A stretch of DNA of 64,000 nucleotides. It comes from Mycobacterium europaeum. Its GTDB lineage: Bacteria > Actinomycetota > Actinomycetes > Mycobacteriales > Mycobacteriaceae. The position numbers and the translations under genes are program-made. Shown piece after piece: positions 1 through 9,420 of the stretch (positions are counted from its first letter, which is position 1; each line of letters starts with the position of its first letter). Below the pieces are notes generated by a model, which did not search any database, had not been told where the DNA came from, and saw only the letters and a program-made list of their open reading frames with translations. The DNA lies in NCBI RefSeq assembly GCF_002102155.1, contig NZ_LQOU01000015.1, positions 1 to 64,000 on the forward strand. The letters are read 5' to 3'.

Positions 1-174
1 CACCGCCTCCTCGACGAGGGCTGGACCACCCGAAAACGCGCCAACGGCGACACCGAATGGATCCCACCGCCGCACCTGGACCGCGGGCAACCACGCACCA
101 ACACCTTCCACCACCCCGAAAAGATCCTCGCCGAAGAGGATGACGAAGAAGCCGACGAAGCAGGGGCGGCTTAG
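1..174 (+). CDS. HNH endonuclease / DUF222 (13E12 family) protein, 3' end only
   Basis: This is the last 58 codons of a + strand gene that starts outside the window. The tail reads [20 protein letters not shown], then an FHHPEKIL motif and an acidic end. That pattern is typical of the C-terminus of mycobacterial 13E12-repeat proteins, which carry DUF222 followed by an HNH nuclease domain. The HNH residues are not in view, so the family call rests on this tail. The TAG stop at 172-174 overlaps the TAA stop of convergent pyrD. These genes are multicopy and often associated with mobile or repeat DNA. Confidence 0.7.
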   Translation, partial: HRLLDEGWTTRKRANGDTEWIPPPHLDRGQPRTNTFHHPEKILAEEDDEEADEAGAA

Positions 175-1262
175 CCCGCCGGCCCTCCGGCCTTCGGCGC
201 CGCCGAGCCGACCGCATCACTGAGCGAGGCGAACCCGCCGTCGCGCAGCCGGCGCGCGATGCCGTCGTGAATGCGCTTGGCCCACAGGCCTCCTCCGTAG
301 ATGAAGCCGGTGTAGCCCTGCAGCAGCGACGCGCCCGCGGTGATCCGCTCCCACGCGTCGTCGGCGGTCTCGATGCCCCCGACGCTGATCAGCGCCAGGC
401 GATCGCCCACCCGCCCGTAGAGCCGGCGCAGAACCTCGGCGGACCGGTGCGCCACCGGCGGCCCGGAGATGCCGCCGGGGCCCAGCGCGTCGACCCCCGG
501 CGTCTTCAGGCCCTCGCGCGACACGGTGGTGTTGGTGGCGACGATCCCGGCCATGCCCAGCTCGACCGCCAGGTCGGCGACGTCGTCGAGATCGGCGTCG
601 GAAAGGTCCGGCGCGATCTTCACGAGCACCGGTGTGGAGGTGACGGCGGCCTCGGCGAGGACGGCGGACAAGATGGGCCGCAGCGACTCGACGGCCTGCA
701 GGTCGCGCAGGCCCGGCGTGTTCGGCGAGCTGACGTTGACCACCAGATACGACGCCAGCGGCCCGACCAGGCGGGCGCTGGCCCGGTAGTCGGCGACGGC
801 GTCGGCGGCCGGCGTGGACTTGGTCTTGCCGATGTTGACCCCGATCGGGATGTCGGGACGGTGACGCGCGAGTTCGATCGCCAGCGCCCCGGCGCCGAGG
901 TTGTTGAAGCCCATCCGATTCAGCAGGGCGCGGTCGGCGGGCAGCCGGAACATGCGCGGGGGCGGGTTGCCGGGCTGCGCGTTCGCGGTGACGGTCCCGA
1001 CCTCCGCGTACCCGAAGCCCAACGCGCCCCAGGTCATCAACCCCTTGCCGTCTTTGTCGAAGCCGGCGGCCAGCCCGAGTGGCCCCGGGAAGCGCACCCC
1101 GAACACGGTGCTCGCCAGCGCCGGATCGGTGGGCCCGAGCAGGCGGTGCAACACCCGCCGGGCGACGGTGACGGCGGTGGCGCCGCGCAGCACCGCGAAG
1201 ACCAGCGTGTGGATGCGCTCGGGCGGAATCAGGAAAAAGAGCCGTCGCACCAGGCCGTACAC
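171..1262 (-). CDS. pyrD: Dihydroorotate dehydrogenase (quinone), class 2
   Basis: PyrD oxidises dihydroorotate to orotate with FMN and passes electrons to quinone at the membrane, the fourth step of pyrimidine synthesis. The 363-residue protein has the class 2 N-terminal amphipathic helix ([17 protein letters not shown]), the FMN-barrel segment AAGFDKDG, the NRMGFNN motif and the catalytic-loop segment [12 protein letters not shown], with KIAPDLSD and [11 protein letters not shown] later. The GTG at 1262 is chosen because the protein then begins at the helix seen in other class 2 enzymes; the open frame runs on upstream but with non-family sequence. The next minus-strand gene upstream (1289-1543) ends 26 bases before this start, so cotranscription with lppL is likely. 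Confidence 0.95.
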   Translation of the reverse strand: MYGLVRRLFFLIPPERIHTLVFAVLRGATAVTVARRVLHRLLGPTDPALASTVFGVRFPGPLGLAAGFDKDGKGLMTWGALGFGYAEVGTVTANAQPGNPPPRMFRLPADRALLNRMGFNNLGAGALAIELARHRPDIPIGVNIGKTKSTPAADAVADYRASARLVGPLASYLVVNVSSPNTPGLRDLQAVESLRPILSAVLAEAAVTSTPVLVKIAPDLSDADLDDVADLAVELGMAGIVATNTTVSREGLKTPGVDALGPGGISGPPVAHRSAEVLRRLYGRVGDRLALISVGGIETADDAWERITAGASLLQGYTGFIYGGGLWAKRIHDGIARRLRDGGFASLSDAVGSAAPKAGGPAG

Positions 1263-1288
1263 GATGCCTTCGCGAGGTAGGGTCACCG

Positions 1289-1543
1289 TCACAGTTGCGG
1301 CTGGTCGGGTCGCCGGTTGTCCAGTCGAGACTTCTTGCGGCGCAACAACACTCGCCTGCTGCCGTCGGTGTAGAGGCGCACTCGGGTCAGCTCCCAGCCC
1401 CGGTATTCGGCCTCGATGGACAGCCGGATGGACGCGCTGAGCCGGGTCACCTCGGGCGGCAGGCGCAGTGGCACCCACTCGTATTCGTCGGACAGTTCGG
1501 TGTCCCAGCCCGCGGGCAACTGGCTTCGGTGCGACGCCGTCAA
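1289..1543 (-). CDS. DUF5703-like small conserved protein
   Basis: This 84-residue protein has a central block [15 protein letters not shown] followed by [20 protein letters not shown] and a basic end. It matches the actinobacterial DUF5703 pattern as I remember it; no function is known. The start is TTG at 1543, which overlaps the TGA stop of lppL (TTGA), so translation is probably coupled to lppL. pyrD follows 26 bases downstream. No signal peptide or membrane segment is visible. The family label is from memory and moderate in confidence, but the coding call is supported by its tight fit between two solid genes. Confidence 0.75.
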   Translation of the reverse strand: MTASHRSQLPAGWDTELSDEYEWVPLRLPPEVTRLSASIRLSIEAEYRGWELTRVRLYTDGSRRVLLRRKKSRLDNRRPDQPQL

Positions 1544-2607
1544 CGCCCACCCGCCGCGTTTTCGATGACCTGAACCCCCGCACCGGACCCGGACACCACG
1601 TACAAGGTGTCCGACGCTTCGTCGAAGCCCAGTGAGTTCGGTTGCTGCACGGTTGGGTAACGCACCTTTTCGACGGGAATTCCGGTGGACAGATCGTAAC
1701 CAATGACCATATTAGAAGCGGTCTGCGAAACCCAGGCCAATGCGCGCGAGCCGGCCAGGCCGTACGGCGCCTGGGGCACCGGGTAGGCCTGGCGCAGGAT
1801 CAGGGGGTCGACGCCGTACACGAGCAGTTGGCCGCCCCGGGTGTCGGCGACCAGGATGCGGCCCCAGGGGTCCGCGGCCATGGTGGTCGCCCCTTCGCCG
1901 GCCCGCAGCGCCTGTTGGACCCGGCCGTCGGCGCCTATCGTGGTCACCGAGGTCTGCCCCCGGTCCAGGACCGCCGTCGTATTCCCTTGCGTGGCAAGGC
2001 AATCGACGCGCGCGAAGATCTTGGTCCGGCTGCCGGCGGTCGCGGTGGCCACGGCCCCGGGTGTCGGGGAGGTGAGGGTATAGACGGCCCCGTCGGCGCT
2101 GCCCAGCACCAGCTTGCCGTCGGCGCGTTGGGCGACCGCGGTGAAGTCGGTCTGCTGAGCGTCGGCGACGCTCACCTCTCCCGTGTGGCCGGTGCGCAGG
2201 TCGACCACGAAATAGCCGCCGCGGGCAGCGAGGAAGAGGGTGCCGTGGCCGTCATCGGTCATGGCGCTCGCCGGGCCCGGCAGGTCGATGACGCGCGGTG
2301 CGGCCTCCGGGGCGTCGAAGACGGTGACGCTGGACCGCCCCGCCGGGGCGGCGCCGGGCGCCAGCACGGCCAGTCGGTGGGTGCCGCCGTCGAAGGCGGC
2401 CGCGGCCGCGTGCACCGGCAGCGGGCGCACCGTGCCGGCGGGGTTGTGTGACACCGGCGGGGACACCGCGGGGGCGGCCGGTTCGATGGTGGGCGGCGCG
2501 GACTTGAATGTATTGGACGAACAACCCGTCACCACGCTCAGCAAAATTGCGACGCCGAGTGTAACGCAGTGAGCTGCCGATTGATCACGACCGCGCAGTG
2601 ACAGCAA
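1540..2607 (-). CDS. lppL: Lipoprotein LppL, beta-propeller-like
   Basis: This is a predicted secreted lipoprotein of 355 residues. The N-terminus has a basic start, a hydrophobic stretch and the lipobox VVTGC, giving a lipidated cysteine near residue 29. The body holds repeated blade-like units such as [17 protein letters not shown] and [20 protein letters not shown], with [17 protein letters not shown] at the end, consistent with a beta-propeller. The sequence closely follows M. tuberculosis LppL (Rv2138), including its position next to pyrD. The start is TTG at 2607; no ATG or GTG lies before the signal peptide. Its stop overlaps the next gene. Ligand or partner is unknown. Confidence 0.88.
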   Translation of the reverse strand: MLSLRGRDQSAAHCVTLGVAILLSVVTGCSSNTFKSAPPTIEPAAPAVSPPVSHNPAGTVRPLPVHAAAAAFDGGTHRLAVLAPGAAPAGRSSVTVFDAPEAAPRVIDLPGPASAMTDDGHGTLFLAARGGYFVVDLRTGHTGEVSVADAQQTDFTAVAQRADGKLVLGSADGAVYTLTSPTPGAVATATAGSRTKIFARVDCLATQGNTTAVLDRGQTSVTTIGADGRVQQALRAGEGATTMAADPWGRILVADTRGGQLLVYGVDPLILRQAYPVPQAPYGLAGSRALAWVSQTASNMVIGYDLSTGIPVEKVRYPTVQQPNSLGFDEASDTLYVVSGSGAGVQVIENAAGGR

Positions 2608-2717
2608 TTATTTTCCCTCGTGCAGTGAATGTGGACTTCCCACTCTAAGGAACGCCTTCGCATCCAATATCGCCATGTCGCGCACATCAAGTCTCACGGG
2701 CGAGGTATGGTCGGCTC

Positions 2718-3020
2718 ATGGCCGTCATCGTTGACCGGCACAGTGCGGAAAAAGAGTTTGCTGTCGAAGACATGTCGACAGGAATATTCGCCAGCGGCTA
2801 TGGACAAGTCGGTGATGGGCGCAGTTTCTCGTTCCACATCGAGCACGGCTCACTCGTCGTCGAGATTTACCGGCCGCGCCTTGCCGGGCCAGTTCCGCAG
2901 GCCGATGAGGTGGTCGCCACCGCGGTCCGCAGCCTGGTCGACATCGACCTCACGGACCAGCGCAGCCTGACCGCCGCCGTGCGGGACTCGGTGGCGCACG
3001 CGGTGCCGGTGGCGCGCTAG
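2718..3020 (+). CDS. Conserved hypothetical protein (Rv2137c-like)
   Basis: This is a 100-residue protein starting at ATG 2718. It contains FHIEHGSLVVEIYRPRLAGP and a charged C-terminal helix. No domain is recognised, and there is no signal peptide or membrane span. It is divergent from lppL, with which it shares a 110-base intergenic region, and occupies the place of Rv2137c in the H37Rv order. In H37Rv, uppP (Rv2136c) comes next; here the phosphatase gene follows after only 92 bases. Confidence 0.65.
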   Translation: MAVIVDRHSAEKEFAVEDMSTGIFASGYGQVGDGRSFSFHIEHGSLVVEIYRPRLAGPVPQADEVVATAVRSLVDIDLTDQRSLTAAVRDSVAHAVPVAR

Positions 3021-3112
3021 CCACGCGCTGATCATCGGGTCCGGGTTGCACCGGGTACGGTCGTGATCGTGGTTGACCCAATGTCTCGGACTTCCCGGTT
3101 GGGCACCGCGGC

Positions 3113-3940
3113 ATGACGGTGATCCTGCTGCGCCACGGCCGGTCCACCTCGAACACGGCCGGCGTCCTGGCGGGTCGCTCGGAGGGTGTCGACCTCGACG
3201 ACAAGGGCCGCGATCAGGCCGCCGGGCTGATCGACCGGATCGGCGACCTGCCCATCCGCGCGGTGATCAGTTCCCCGTTGCTGCGCTGCCGGCGCACGGT
3301 CGAGCCGCTGGCCACCGCGCTGTGCCTGGAGCCGTCCATCGACGACCGGCTCGCGGAAGTGGACTACGGGGACTGGACCGGCCGCAAGATCGCCGAGCTG
3401 GCCGGTGAGCCGCTGTGGAGGGTCGTGCAGGCCCACCCGAGCGCGGCGATGTTTCCCGGCGGCGAGGGTTTGGCGCAGGTGCAGGCCCGCGCCGTGGCGG
3501 CCATCCGGGAACACGATCGACGGCTGGCCCTCGAGCATGGCGGGGAACACGGCGGCGACGCCCTGTGGGTGGCCTGCACTCACGGGGATGTCATCAAGGC
3601 GGTCATCGCCGACGCGTACGGCATGCACCTGGACGCGTTCCAGCGGGTCACCGCCGACCCGGCCTCGGTCAGCGTGATCCGGTACACCGAACTGCGCCCG
3701 TTCGTGTTGCACGTCAACCACACGGGTGCGAAATTGGCCGCGGCGCTGCGGGCGGGACCGCCGCCCCAGGATGGGGCGAAGGCCAAGACCGACGGCGAGA
3801 CCCCGGCTGCGCCAACGGAACAGGCACCAACCGAACAGGCGCCAACGGAACAGGCGTCAACCGAACAGGCCGTGTCTGGGCAGCAGCCGGCCGGGCTCGT
3901 GCCGTCCAGCGACGCGGTGGTCGGCGGCTCGACCGATTAA
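3113..3940 (+). CDS. Histidine phosphatase family protein (Rv2135c-like)
   Basis: This is a member of the phosphoglycerate mutase-like histidine phosphatase superfamily, 275 residues. It starts MTVILLRHGRS, putting the phospho-accepting His at residue 8 within the RHG motif. The acid catalyst is expected in LAEVDYGDWTGR, and the second active-site His is in ACTHGDV (His157). The substrate is unknown; relatives include broad acid phosphatases rather than true mutases. The C-terminal ~50 residues are low complexity and contain four TEQAP/TEQAS repeats, which probably vary in number between strains. The gene heads a + strand series with the DUF3090 and SCO1664-like genes, an order conserved in actinobacteria. 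Confidence 0.85.
   Translation: MTVILLRHGRSTSNTAGVLAGRSEGVDLDDKGRDQAAGLIDRIGDLPIRAVISSPLLRCRRTVEPLATALCLEPSIDDRLAEVDYGDWTGRKIAELAGEPLWRVVQAHPSAAMFPGGEGLAQVQARAVAAIREHDRRLALEHGGEHGGDALWVACTHGDVIKAVIADAYGMHLDAFQRVTADPASVSVIRYTELRPFVLHVNHTGAKLAAALRAGPPPQDGAKAKTDGETPAAPTEQAPTEQAPTEQASTEQAVSGQQPAGLVPSSDAVVGGSTD
3811..3870 (+). repeat. Coding 15-bp tandem repeat (x4)
   Basis: Four consecutive 15-base units of the type gccaacggaacaggc, alternating at two positions, encode the Ala/Pro-Thr-Glu-Gln repeats near the end of the histidine phosphatase. In-frame unit length means copy-number change would not disrupt the protein. Confidence 0.9.
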
Positions 3941-4013
3941 TTCCGCTTAAAACAGGCAGAGCGGGGCAATCGAATCGCACGGCGAAGGCAACAGCCGGTA
4001 TTTTGGAGGTGCC

Positions 4014-4601
4014 ATGGCCCGCGCAATCCACGTCTTCCGCACACCCGACCGCTTCGTGGCCGGGACCGTCGGCCAGCCCGGAAACCGCACCTTCTACATC
4101 CAGGCGGTGCACGATTCGCGGGTGGTGTCGGTGGTGTTGGAGAAGCAGCAAGTCGCGGTGCTGGCCGAACGCATCGACGCGCTGCTGCTCGAGGTGAATC
4201 GCAGGTTCGGCACGCCGGTTCCGCCGGAGCCCGCCGAGGTCGAGGATCTCAACCCACTGGTCACGCCCGTGGACGCCGAGTTTCGGGTCGGAACGATGGG
4301 CCTGGGCTGGGATTCGGAGGCGCAGACCGTGGTGGTCGAATTGCTGGCCGTCACCGACGCGGAGTTCGACGCGTCGGTGGTGCTCGACGACACCGAGGAG
4401 GGGCCCGACGCGGTGCGCGTGTTCTTGACGCCGGAATCGGCGCGGCAGTTCGCCACGCGCTCGAATCGCGTCATCTCGGCGGGACGGCCCCCGTGCCCGC
4501 TGTGCGACGAACCGTTGGATCCGGAGGGCCATATCTGCGCGCGCGCCAACGGCTACCGGCGCAGCGCGCTGCTCGGGCCTGACGATGAACTTGAGGCCTG
4601 A
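4014..4601 (+). CDS. DUF3090 family protein
   Basis: This 195-residue protein starts at ATG 4014 with a GGAGG Shine-Dalgarno sequence just upstream. It opens ARAIHVFRTPDRFVAGTVG and ends with a zinc-ribbon-like segment, CPLCDEPLDPEGHICARANG. The CPLC and HxC spacing, followed by NGYRR, is the hallmark of DUF3090. Function is unknown. Its start region follows the histidine phosphatase and its 3' end overlaps the SCO1664-like gene by 17 bases, so the two are probably translationally coupled. The trio is widely conserved in actinobacteria, suggesting a shared pathway, but nothing in the sequence says which. Confidence 0.88.
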   Translation: MARAIHVFRTPDRFVAGTVGQPGNRTFYIQAVHDSRVVSVVLEKQQVAVLAERIDALLLEVNRRFGTPVPPEPAEVEDLNPLVTPVDAEFRVGTMGLGWDSEAQTVVVELLAVTDAEFDASVVLDDTEEGPDAVRVFLTPESARQFATRSNRVISAGRPPCPLCDEPLDPEGHICARANGYRRSALLGPDDELEA

Positions 4602-5400
4602 CGACCGTGAGGTGTTGCGGAACGGCGAGCTGACGGTCCTCGGACGCATCCGCTCTGCCAGCAACGCCACCTTCCTGTGCGAGTCCACGCTCGGCGAATC
4701 GACCGTGCACTGCGTCTACAAGCCGGTCTCGGGCGAGGCCCCGCTCTGGGATTTTCCCGACGGGACGCTGGCCGGCCGCGAACTCGCGGCGTACCTGGTG
4801 TCGACGCAGTTGGGGTGGAACATCGTGCCCTACACGGTGATTCGTCACGGGCCGGCCGGCCCCGGCATGCTGCAGCTGTGGGTGGAGCAGCCGGGTGACG
4901 CGGCCGGCTCCGACCCCAGGCCCGGCCCCGACCTGGTCGACCTGTTTCCCGCCGGCGAACCGCAGCCGGGTTACCTGCCGGTGCTGCGCGCCTACGACTA
5001 CGCCGGCGACGAGGTCGTCTTGATGCACGCCGACGACATCCGGCTGCGGCGGATGGCGGTCTTCGACGTGCTGGTCAACAACGCCGACCGCAAAGGGGGC
5101 CACGTCCTGCGCGACATCGAGGGCCACGTCTACGGTGTGGACCACGGGGTGTGCCTGCATGTCCAGGACAAACTGCGGACGGTGCTATGGGGCTGGGCCA
5201 ACCAGCCGGTCGACGAGACAATGCTCGAGGCGGTGGCCGGTCTCGTCGACGCGCTGGACGGCTCGTTCTGCGACGAGCTGTCCGAGCTGATCACGCGGGC
5301 GGAGATCGCGGCGCTGCGCCGGCGCGCGCACGCGCTGCTGAACGATCCGGTGATGCCGGGACCGAACCGGCACCGGCCGATTCCCTGGCCGGCCTTCTGA
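4585..5400 (+). CDS. SCO1664 family protein (PI3/4-kinase-like fold)
   Basis: This 271-residue protein belongs to the SCO1664 family. It carries YKPVSGEAPLWDFPDGTLA, a nucleotide-binding-like lysine region, and then VFDVLVNNADRKGGHVL with DHGVCLH downstream. The NNADRKGGH segment resembles the catalytic loop of phosphatidylinositol-kinase-like enzymes and the Asp in VDHG could be the metal ligand. The actual substrate is unknown. The ATG at 4585 lies inside the end of the DUF3090 gene. The gene is followed by a degenerate copy of the dispersed palindromic element and then cysQ. Confidence 0.83.
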   Translation: MNLRPDDREVLRNGELTVLGRIRSASNATFLCESTLGESTVHCVYKPVSGEAPLWDFPDGTLAGRELAAYLVSTQLGWNIVPYTVIRHGPAGPGMLQLWVEQPGDAAGSDPRPGPDLVDLFPAGEPQPGYLPVLRAYDYAGDEVVLMHADDIRLRRMAVFDVLVNNADRKGGHVLRDIEGHVYGVDHGVCLHVQDKLRTVLWGWANQPVDETMLEAVAGLVDALDGSFCDELSELITRAEIAALRRRAHALLNDPVMPGPNRHRPIPWPAF

Positions 5401-5443
5401 GGCGATGGCAAGCGCGGCGCAGCCGGTCGCAGCCGGTCGCCGA
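5401..5443. repeat. Dispersed palindromic element, degenerate copy A
   Basis: The sequence ggcgatggcaagcgcggcg follows the stop of the SCO1664-like gene and resembles the core of copies at 28452, 31864 and 49102, but the right half (agccggtcgcagccggtcgcc) is altered by a short internal duplication. It fills most of the gap before cysQ. Confidence 0.5.
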
Positions 5444-5502
5444 CCCGCCCTTCTAGTGCCCGGCCTTCTGAGGCCCTCGTGGGCGTCGGAGATACTGGGT
5501 CG

Positions 5503-6291
5503 GTGAGCCAGGGCCCGGATGAGCTGACCGATGCCGCACTGGCTGCCGAACTCGCCGCGGACGCGGGGGAGTTGCTGCTCAAAGTGCGCGAAGAGATCGG
5601 CTTCGGTCAGCCGTGGGCGCTGGGTGACGCCGGAGACAGCCTGGCCAACGAGCTGATCCTGCGCCGGCTGGCCGCCGAGCGCCCCGACGATGCGGTGCTC
5701 AGCGAGGAGGCCTACGACAACCTGGTCCGGCTCAAGCACGACCGGGTCTGGATCATCGACCCCCTGGACGGCACCCGCGAGTTCTCCACGCCCGGCCGCG
5801 ACGACTGGGCCGTGCACATCGCGCTCTGGCAGCGGCCCACCAACGGCCGGCCGGAGATCACCGACGCGGCGGTGTCGCTGCCGGCCCGCGGGAACACGGT
5901 GTACCGCACCGACACCGTGACCGCCGACGCCGCACGCGTCGGCGTCCCGCACACGTTCCGGATCGCCGTCAGCGCCACCCGGCCGCCCTTCGTGTTACAC
6001 CGCATGCGGCAGTCGCTGGCCATCCAGCCGGTGGCGATCGGGTCGGCGGGCGCCAAGGCGATGGCCATCATCGACGGCGAGGTCGACGCCTACCTGCACG
6101 CGGGCGGCCAGTGGGAGTGGGACTCGGCGGCACCGGCCGGGGTGGTGATGGCCGCGGGCATGCACGCCTCGCGCCTGGACGGCTCGCCCATGCGCTACAA
6201 CCAGTTCGATCCCTACCTGCCCGATTTCGTGATGTGCCGCGCCGAGGTGGCGCCGATCCTGCTCGCGGCCATCCGCGACGCATGGCGCTAA
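5503..6291 (+). CDS. cysQ: 3'-phosphoadenosine 5'-phosphate phosphatase CysQ
   Basis: CysQ removes the 3' phosphate from PAP and PAPS, controlling flux through sulfate assimilation; mycobacterial CysQ is also reported to act on inositol phosphates. The 262-residue protein has the signature of the Li-sensitive phosphatase family: SEEAYDN, the metal-binding [12 protein letters not shown], and [16 protein letters not shown] near the C-terminus. I place the start at GTG 5503, where the sequence begins to align with other mycobacterial CysQ and a GGAG lies 11 bases upstream; an in-frame GTG at 5479 would add eight residues. It sits directly before mshC, a cysteine-using enzyme. Confidence 0.92.
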   Translation: MSQGPDELTDAALAAELAADAGELLLKVREEIGFGQPWALGDAGDSLANELILRRLAAERPDDAVLSEEAYDNLVRLKHDRVWIIDPLDGTREFSTPGRDDWAVHIALWQRPTNGRPEITDAAVSLPARGNTVYRTDTVTADAARVGVPHTFRIAVSATRPPFVLHRMRQSLAIQPVAIGSAGAKAMAIIDGEVDAYLHAGGQWEWDSAAPAGVVMAAGMHASRLDGSPMRYNQFDPYLPDFVMCRAEVAPILLAAIRDAWR

Positions 6292-6315
6292 CCACGCGCG
6301 TTTAGAGTCGATGCC

Positions 6316-7551
6316 ATGCAGTCTTGGGCGTTTCCCCCGGTTCCGGTGTTGCCGGGGCGTGGCCCCGAGCTTCGGCTGTATGACACCTCCGACCGGCAGG
6401 TGCGCCCGGTGGCGCCCGGTTCGACCGCCACCATGTATGTCTGCGGCATCACCCCGTATGACTCCACCCACCTCGGCCACGCGGCCACCTACCTGACCTT
6501 CGACCTGGTCTACCGGCAGTGGCTGGACCTCGGCCACGCCGTGCACTACGTGCAGAACGTCACCGACGTCGACGATCCGCTCTTCGAACGCGCCGACCGC
6601 GACGGTGTCGACTGGCGCGAGCTCGGTGATCGGGAGGTCACCCGGTTCCGCGGGGACATGGCCGCGCTGCGGGTCCTGCCGCCGCGCGACTACGTCGCGG
6701 CCACGCAGGCGATCCCCGAGGTGATCGAGCTGGTCGAGAAGATGCTGGCGTCGGGCGCGGCGTACGTCGTCGACGGCGAGTACCCGGACGTCTACTACCG
6801 CGCTGACGCCACGCAGCAGTTCGGCTACGAGTCCGGCTACGACCGCGACACCATGCTGCGACTGTTCGAGCAGCGCGGCGGCGATCCGCACCGGCCCGGC
6901 AAGACCGACGAGCTGGACGCGCTGCTGTGGCGGGCGGCGCGGCCGGGGGAGCCGAGTTGGCCGTCGCCGTTCGGGACCGGGCGGCCCGGCTGGCACGTCG
7001 AGTGTGCTGCGATCGCGCTGAGCCGGCTCGGCAGCGGCCTGGACATCCAGGGCGGGGGCAGCGACCTGATCTTCCCGCATCACGAGTTCACCGCCGCCCA
7101 CGCCGAATGTGTCCGGGGGGAGCGACGATTCGCGCGGCACTACGTGCACGCGGGAATGATCGGCTGGGACGGGCACAAGATGTCCAAGAGCCGCGGCAAC
7201 CTGGTGCTGGTGTCGACGTTGCGGGCGCAAGGCGTCGAGCCGGCGGCGATCCGGTTGGGTCTGCTGGCCGGGCATTACCGCGCGGACCGGTTCTGGAGCT
7301 CCGACGTGCTCGACGAGGCCAACGCCCGGCTGCGGCGCTGGCGCACCGCCACCGGGCTGCCCGCTGGCCCGGACGCCGCCGACGTGATCGCGCGCGTACG
7401 CCAGTACCTGGCCGACGACCTGAACACTCCCAAAGCCCTTGCCGCGCTTGACGGCTGGGCCACCGACGCTCTGGAATACGGTGGTCACGACAGCGAGGCG
7501 CCGAAATTGGTGGCGACCGCGGTCGATGCGCTGCTCGGGGTGGAGCTGTGA
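6316..7551 (+). CDS. mshC: Mycothiol ligase MshC
   Basis: MshC condenses cysteine with the GlcN-inositol precursor in an ATP-dependent step of mycothiol biosynthesis. The 411-residue enzyme is a cysteinyl-tRNA synthetase relative lacking the anticodon-binding domain. Visible motifs are the zinc ligand Cys43 in [13 protein letters not shown] (the THLGH part is the HIGH-type motif), [23 protein letters not shown] and the KMSKS loop at residues 288-292. The length agrees with known MshC and is shorter than CysS. ATG 6316 is 24 bases after cysQ, so the two are probably cotranscribed. M. tuberculosis has the same order (Rv2131c-Rv2130c). Confidence 0.96.
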   Translation: MQSWAFPPVPVLPGRGPELRLYDTSDRQVRPVAPGSTATMYVCGITPYDSTHLGHAATYLTFDLVYRQWLDLGHAVHYVQNVTDVDDPLFERADRDGVDWRELGDREVTRFRGDMAALRVLPPRDYVAATQAIPEVIELVEKMLASGAAYVVDGEYPDVYYRADATQQFGYESGYDRDTMLRLFEQRGGDPHRPGKTDELDALLWRAARPGEPSWPSPFGTGRPGWHVECAAIALSRLGSGLDIQGGGSDLIFPHHEFTAAHAECVRGERRFARHYVHAGMIGWDGHKMSKSRGNLVLVSTLRAQGVEPAAIRLGLLAGHYRADRFWSSDVLDEANARLRRWRTATGLPAGPDAADVIARVRQYLADDLNTPKALAALDGWATDALEYGGHDSEAPKLVATAVDALLGVEL

Positions 7552-7584
7552 ACACCGAGCTGTAAAGGCGGTACCTTGGCGGCC

Positions 7585-8469
7585 ATGACATCGCTGCAGG
7601 ACCAAGTTGTTTTCATCACCGGCGGTGCCCGGGGCATCGGTGCCGCGGTCGCCCGTCGGCTGCGCAACAAGGGCGCCAAACTCGTGCTGACCGATCTCAA
7701 CGACGCCGAGCTGAGCGCGCTGGCCGCCGAACTCGGCGAGGAGCACGTGCTGACCGCGGTCGCCGACGTGCGCGACCTGCCGGCCATGGAGGCCGCCGCC
7801 GCCCGGGCCGTCGAACGCTTCGGCGGCATCGACGTGGTGGTGGCCAACGCCGGCATCGCCAGCTACGGGTCGGTGCTGCAGGTCGACCCCGAGGCGTTCA
7901 AGCGGGTGCTGGACATCAACGTGCTCGGCGTCTTCAACACCGTGCGGGCCACGCTGCCCGCGGTGATCGAGCGCCGCGGTTACGTGCTGGTCGTCTCGTC
8001 GCTGGCGGCGTACGCCGCGTGTCCGGGCCTGGTCCCGTACAACGCGTCGAAGGCCGGCGTCGAGATCCTCGCCAACGCGCTGCGGCTGGAGGTGGCCCAT
8101 CACGGCGTCCGCGTCGGCTCGTCGCACATGTCGTGGATCGACACCGCGCTGGTCCGCGACACCGAGGCCGACCTGCCGGCCTTCGGCAAGCTGCTCGCCA
8201 GTTTCCCGTGGCCGTTGAACAAGACCACCACGGTCGACAAGTGCGCGGACGCCTTCGTCAAAGGCATCGAGGGCCGCCGCAACCGGATCTACTGCCCGGG
8301 CTGGGTCGCCCTGTTCCGCTGGATCAAGCCGGTGCTGTCCACCCCGGTCGGCGAACTGCCCCTGCACAAACCCACGGCCGAGCTGCTGCCCCAACTGGAC
8401 GCCCAGGTCGCCGCGCTCGGGCGCTCCACCAGCGCCTACAACCAGGGCCTCGGCAAGAAGCAGCTCTAG
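7585..8469 (+). CDS. Short-chain dehydrogenase/reductase (Rv2129c-like)
   Basis: This is a classical SDR oxidoreductase of 294 residues. The NAD(P)-binding motif TGGARGIG is at residues 12-19, NAG occurs in VVANAGIAS, and the catalytic Tyr152 and Lys156 lie in VPYNASKAG, with the catalytic Ser in VVSSLAAY. The substrate is unknown. ATG 7585 is preferred over an in-frame TTG at 7576. The gene follows mshC by 33 bases in the same direction. Its TAG stop overlaps the TAG of the convergent PAC2 gene within CTAG at 8466-8469. Confidence 0.88.
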   Translation: MTSLQDQVVFITGGARGIGAAVARRLRNKGAKLVLTDLNDAELSALAAELGEEHVLTAVADVRDLPAMEAAAARAVERFGGIDVVVANAGIASYGSVLQVDPEAFKRVLDINVLGVFNTVRATLPAVIERRGYVLVVSSLAAYAACPGLVPYNASKAGVEILANALRLEVAHHGVRVGSSHMSWIDTALVRDTEADLPAFGKLLASFPWPLNKTTTVDKCADAFVKGIEGRRNRIYCPGWVALFRWIKPVLSTPVGELPLHKPTAELLPQLDAQVAALGRSTSAYNQGLGKKQL

Positions 8470-9356
8470 CGCCCGAAGCCGGGCCGCCGGCGGCGCAGGT
8501 AGCGCTCGAATTCCGCCGCCAGCGCGTCGCCGTCGATCTTGCCCAGCGCATCATTCATGTCGACCTCGGCGTCGCCGCGCTGCTCCAGCGACAGCACGTA
8601 TTCGGCCAGGTCCTCGTCCTCGGTGGCCATCTCGGTGATCGCCTGCTCCCACTCCTCGGCATCCGTCGGCAGGTCGCCCAGCGGAACCTCGATGTCGAGC
8701 ACGTCCTCGACGCGGCGCAGCAGCGCCACCGTCGCCTTGGGGTTGGGCGGCTGGGACACGTAGTGCGGCACCGCCGCCCAGAACGTCACCGCCGGGATCC
8801 CCGCGGCCACGCAGGCGTCCTGAAAGACCCCGGCGATGCCGGTCGGGCCCTCGTAGCGGCTTTCCTCGAGCCCGAAGCGTTTCGCCGACTCGGGGCTGTA
8901 GGCCGCACCGGAAACCGGAACCGGCCGGGTGTGGGGCGTGTCTGCCAGCAGGGCGCCCAGGATGACCACGGTGTCCACGTTGAGCTTGTCGGCGATGGCG
9001 ACCAGCTCGGCGCAGAACGTGCGCCAGCGCATGTTGGGTTCCACGCCGTGCATCAGCACCACGTCGCGGTCGCTGCCCGGGGGCCGGCAGTGCGAGATGC
9101 GCATCGCCGGCCACACCAGTTCCCGGGTGACGCCGTCGACCTGCCGGATGACCGGGCGGTTCACCTGGTAGTCGTAGTACGCCTCGTCGTCGATCTCCAG
9201 GATCGGATCCGCTTCCCAGATGGCCTCGAGGTGCTCGAGCGCGTCGCTGGCCGCGTCGCCGGCGTCGTTCCAGCCCTCGAACGCCGCCACGACGATGGTG
9301 TTGTGCAGTTCGGGCAGTGCGGCTCCTCCATTAGGGGGGCCCTCGGGCGGGGTCAC
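8466..9356 (-). CDS. PAC2 family protein (Rv2125-like)
   Basis: This 296-residue protein belongs to the PAC2 (proteasome assembly chaperone 2-like) family, which has a phosphorylase-like alpha/beta fold. The start region includes NTIVVAAFEGWNDAGDAASD; later segments include DVVLMHGVEPNMRW and YVSQPPNPKATVALLR. In mycobacteria its role is unproven, although the family name and the proteasome in this genome make a link tempting. The GTG at 9356 is chosen because the family consensus begins there with TPP; the open frame extends to 9446. It is divergent from metH, as in M. tuberculosis. Confidence 0.85.
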   Translation of the reverse strand: MTPPEGPPNGGAALPELHNTIVVAAFEGWNDAGDAASDALEHLEAIWEADPILEIDDEAYYDYQVNRPVIRQVDGVTRELVWPAMRISHCRPPGSDRDVVLMHGVEPNMRWRTFCAELVAIADKLNVDTVVILGALLADTPHTRPVPVSGAAYSPESAKRFGLEESRYEGPTGIAGVFQDACVAAGIPAVTFWAAVPHYVSQPPNPKATVALLRRVEDVLDIEVPLGDLPTDAEEWEQAITEMATEDEDLAEYVLSLEQRGDAEVDMNDALGKIDGDALAAEFERYLRRRRPGFGR

Positions 9357-9420
9357 AGAATCAGCGTACGGGCTCCCGTCCGCCGCCGAGGCGGACCGTG
9401 CGCGGTCGGCCGGGGCGAAA

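Noticed and set aside
5995..8394. 799-codon minus-strand open frame across cysQ, mshC and the SDR
   Set aside because: It spans three well-supported sense genes and reads as Arg/Gly/His-rich shadow protein.
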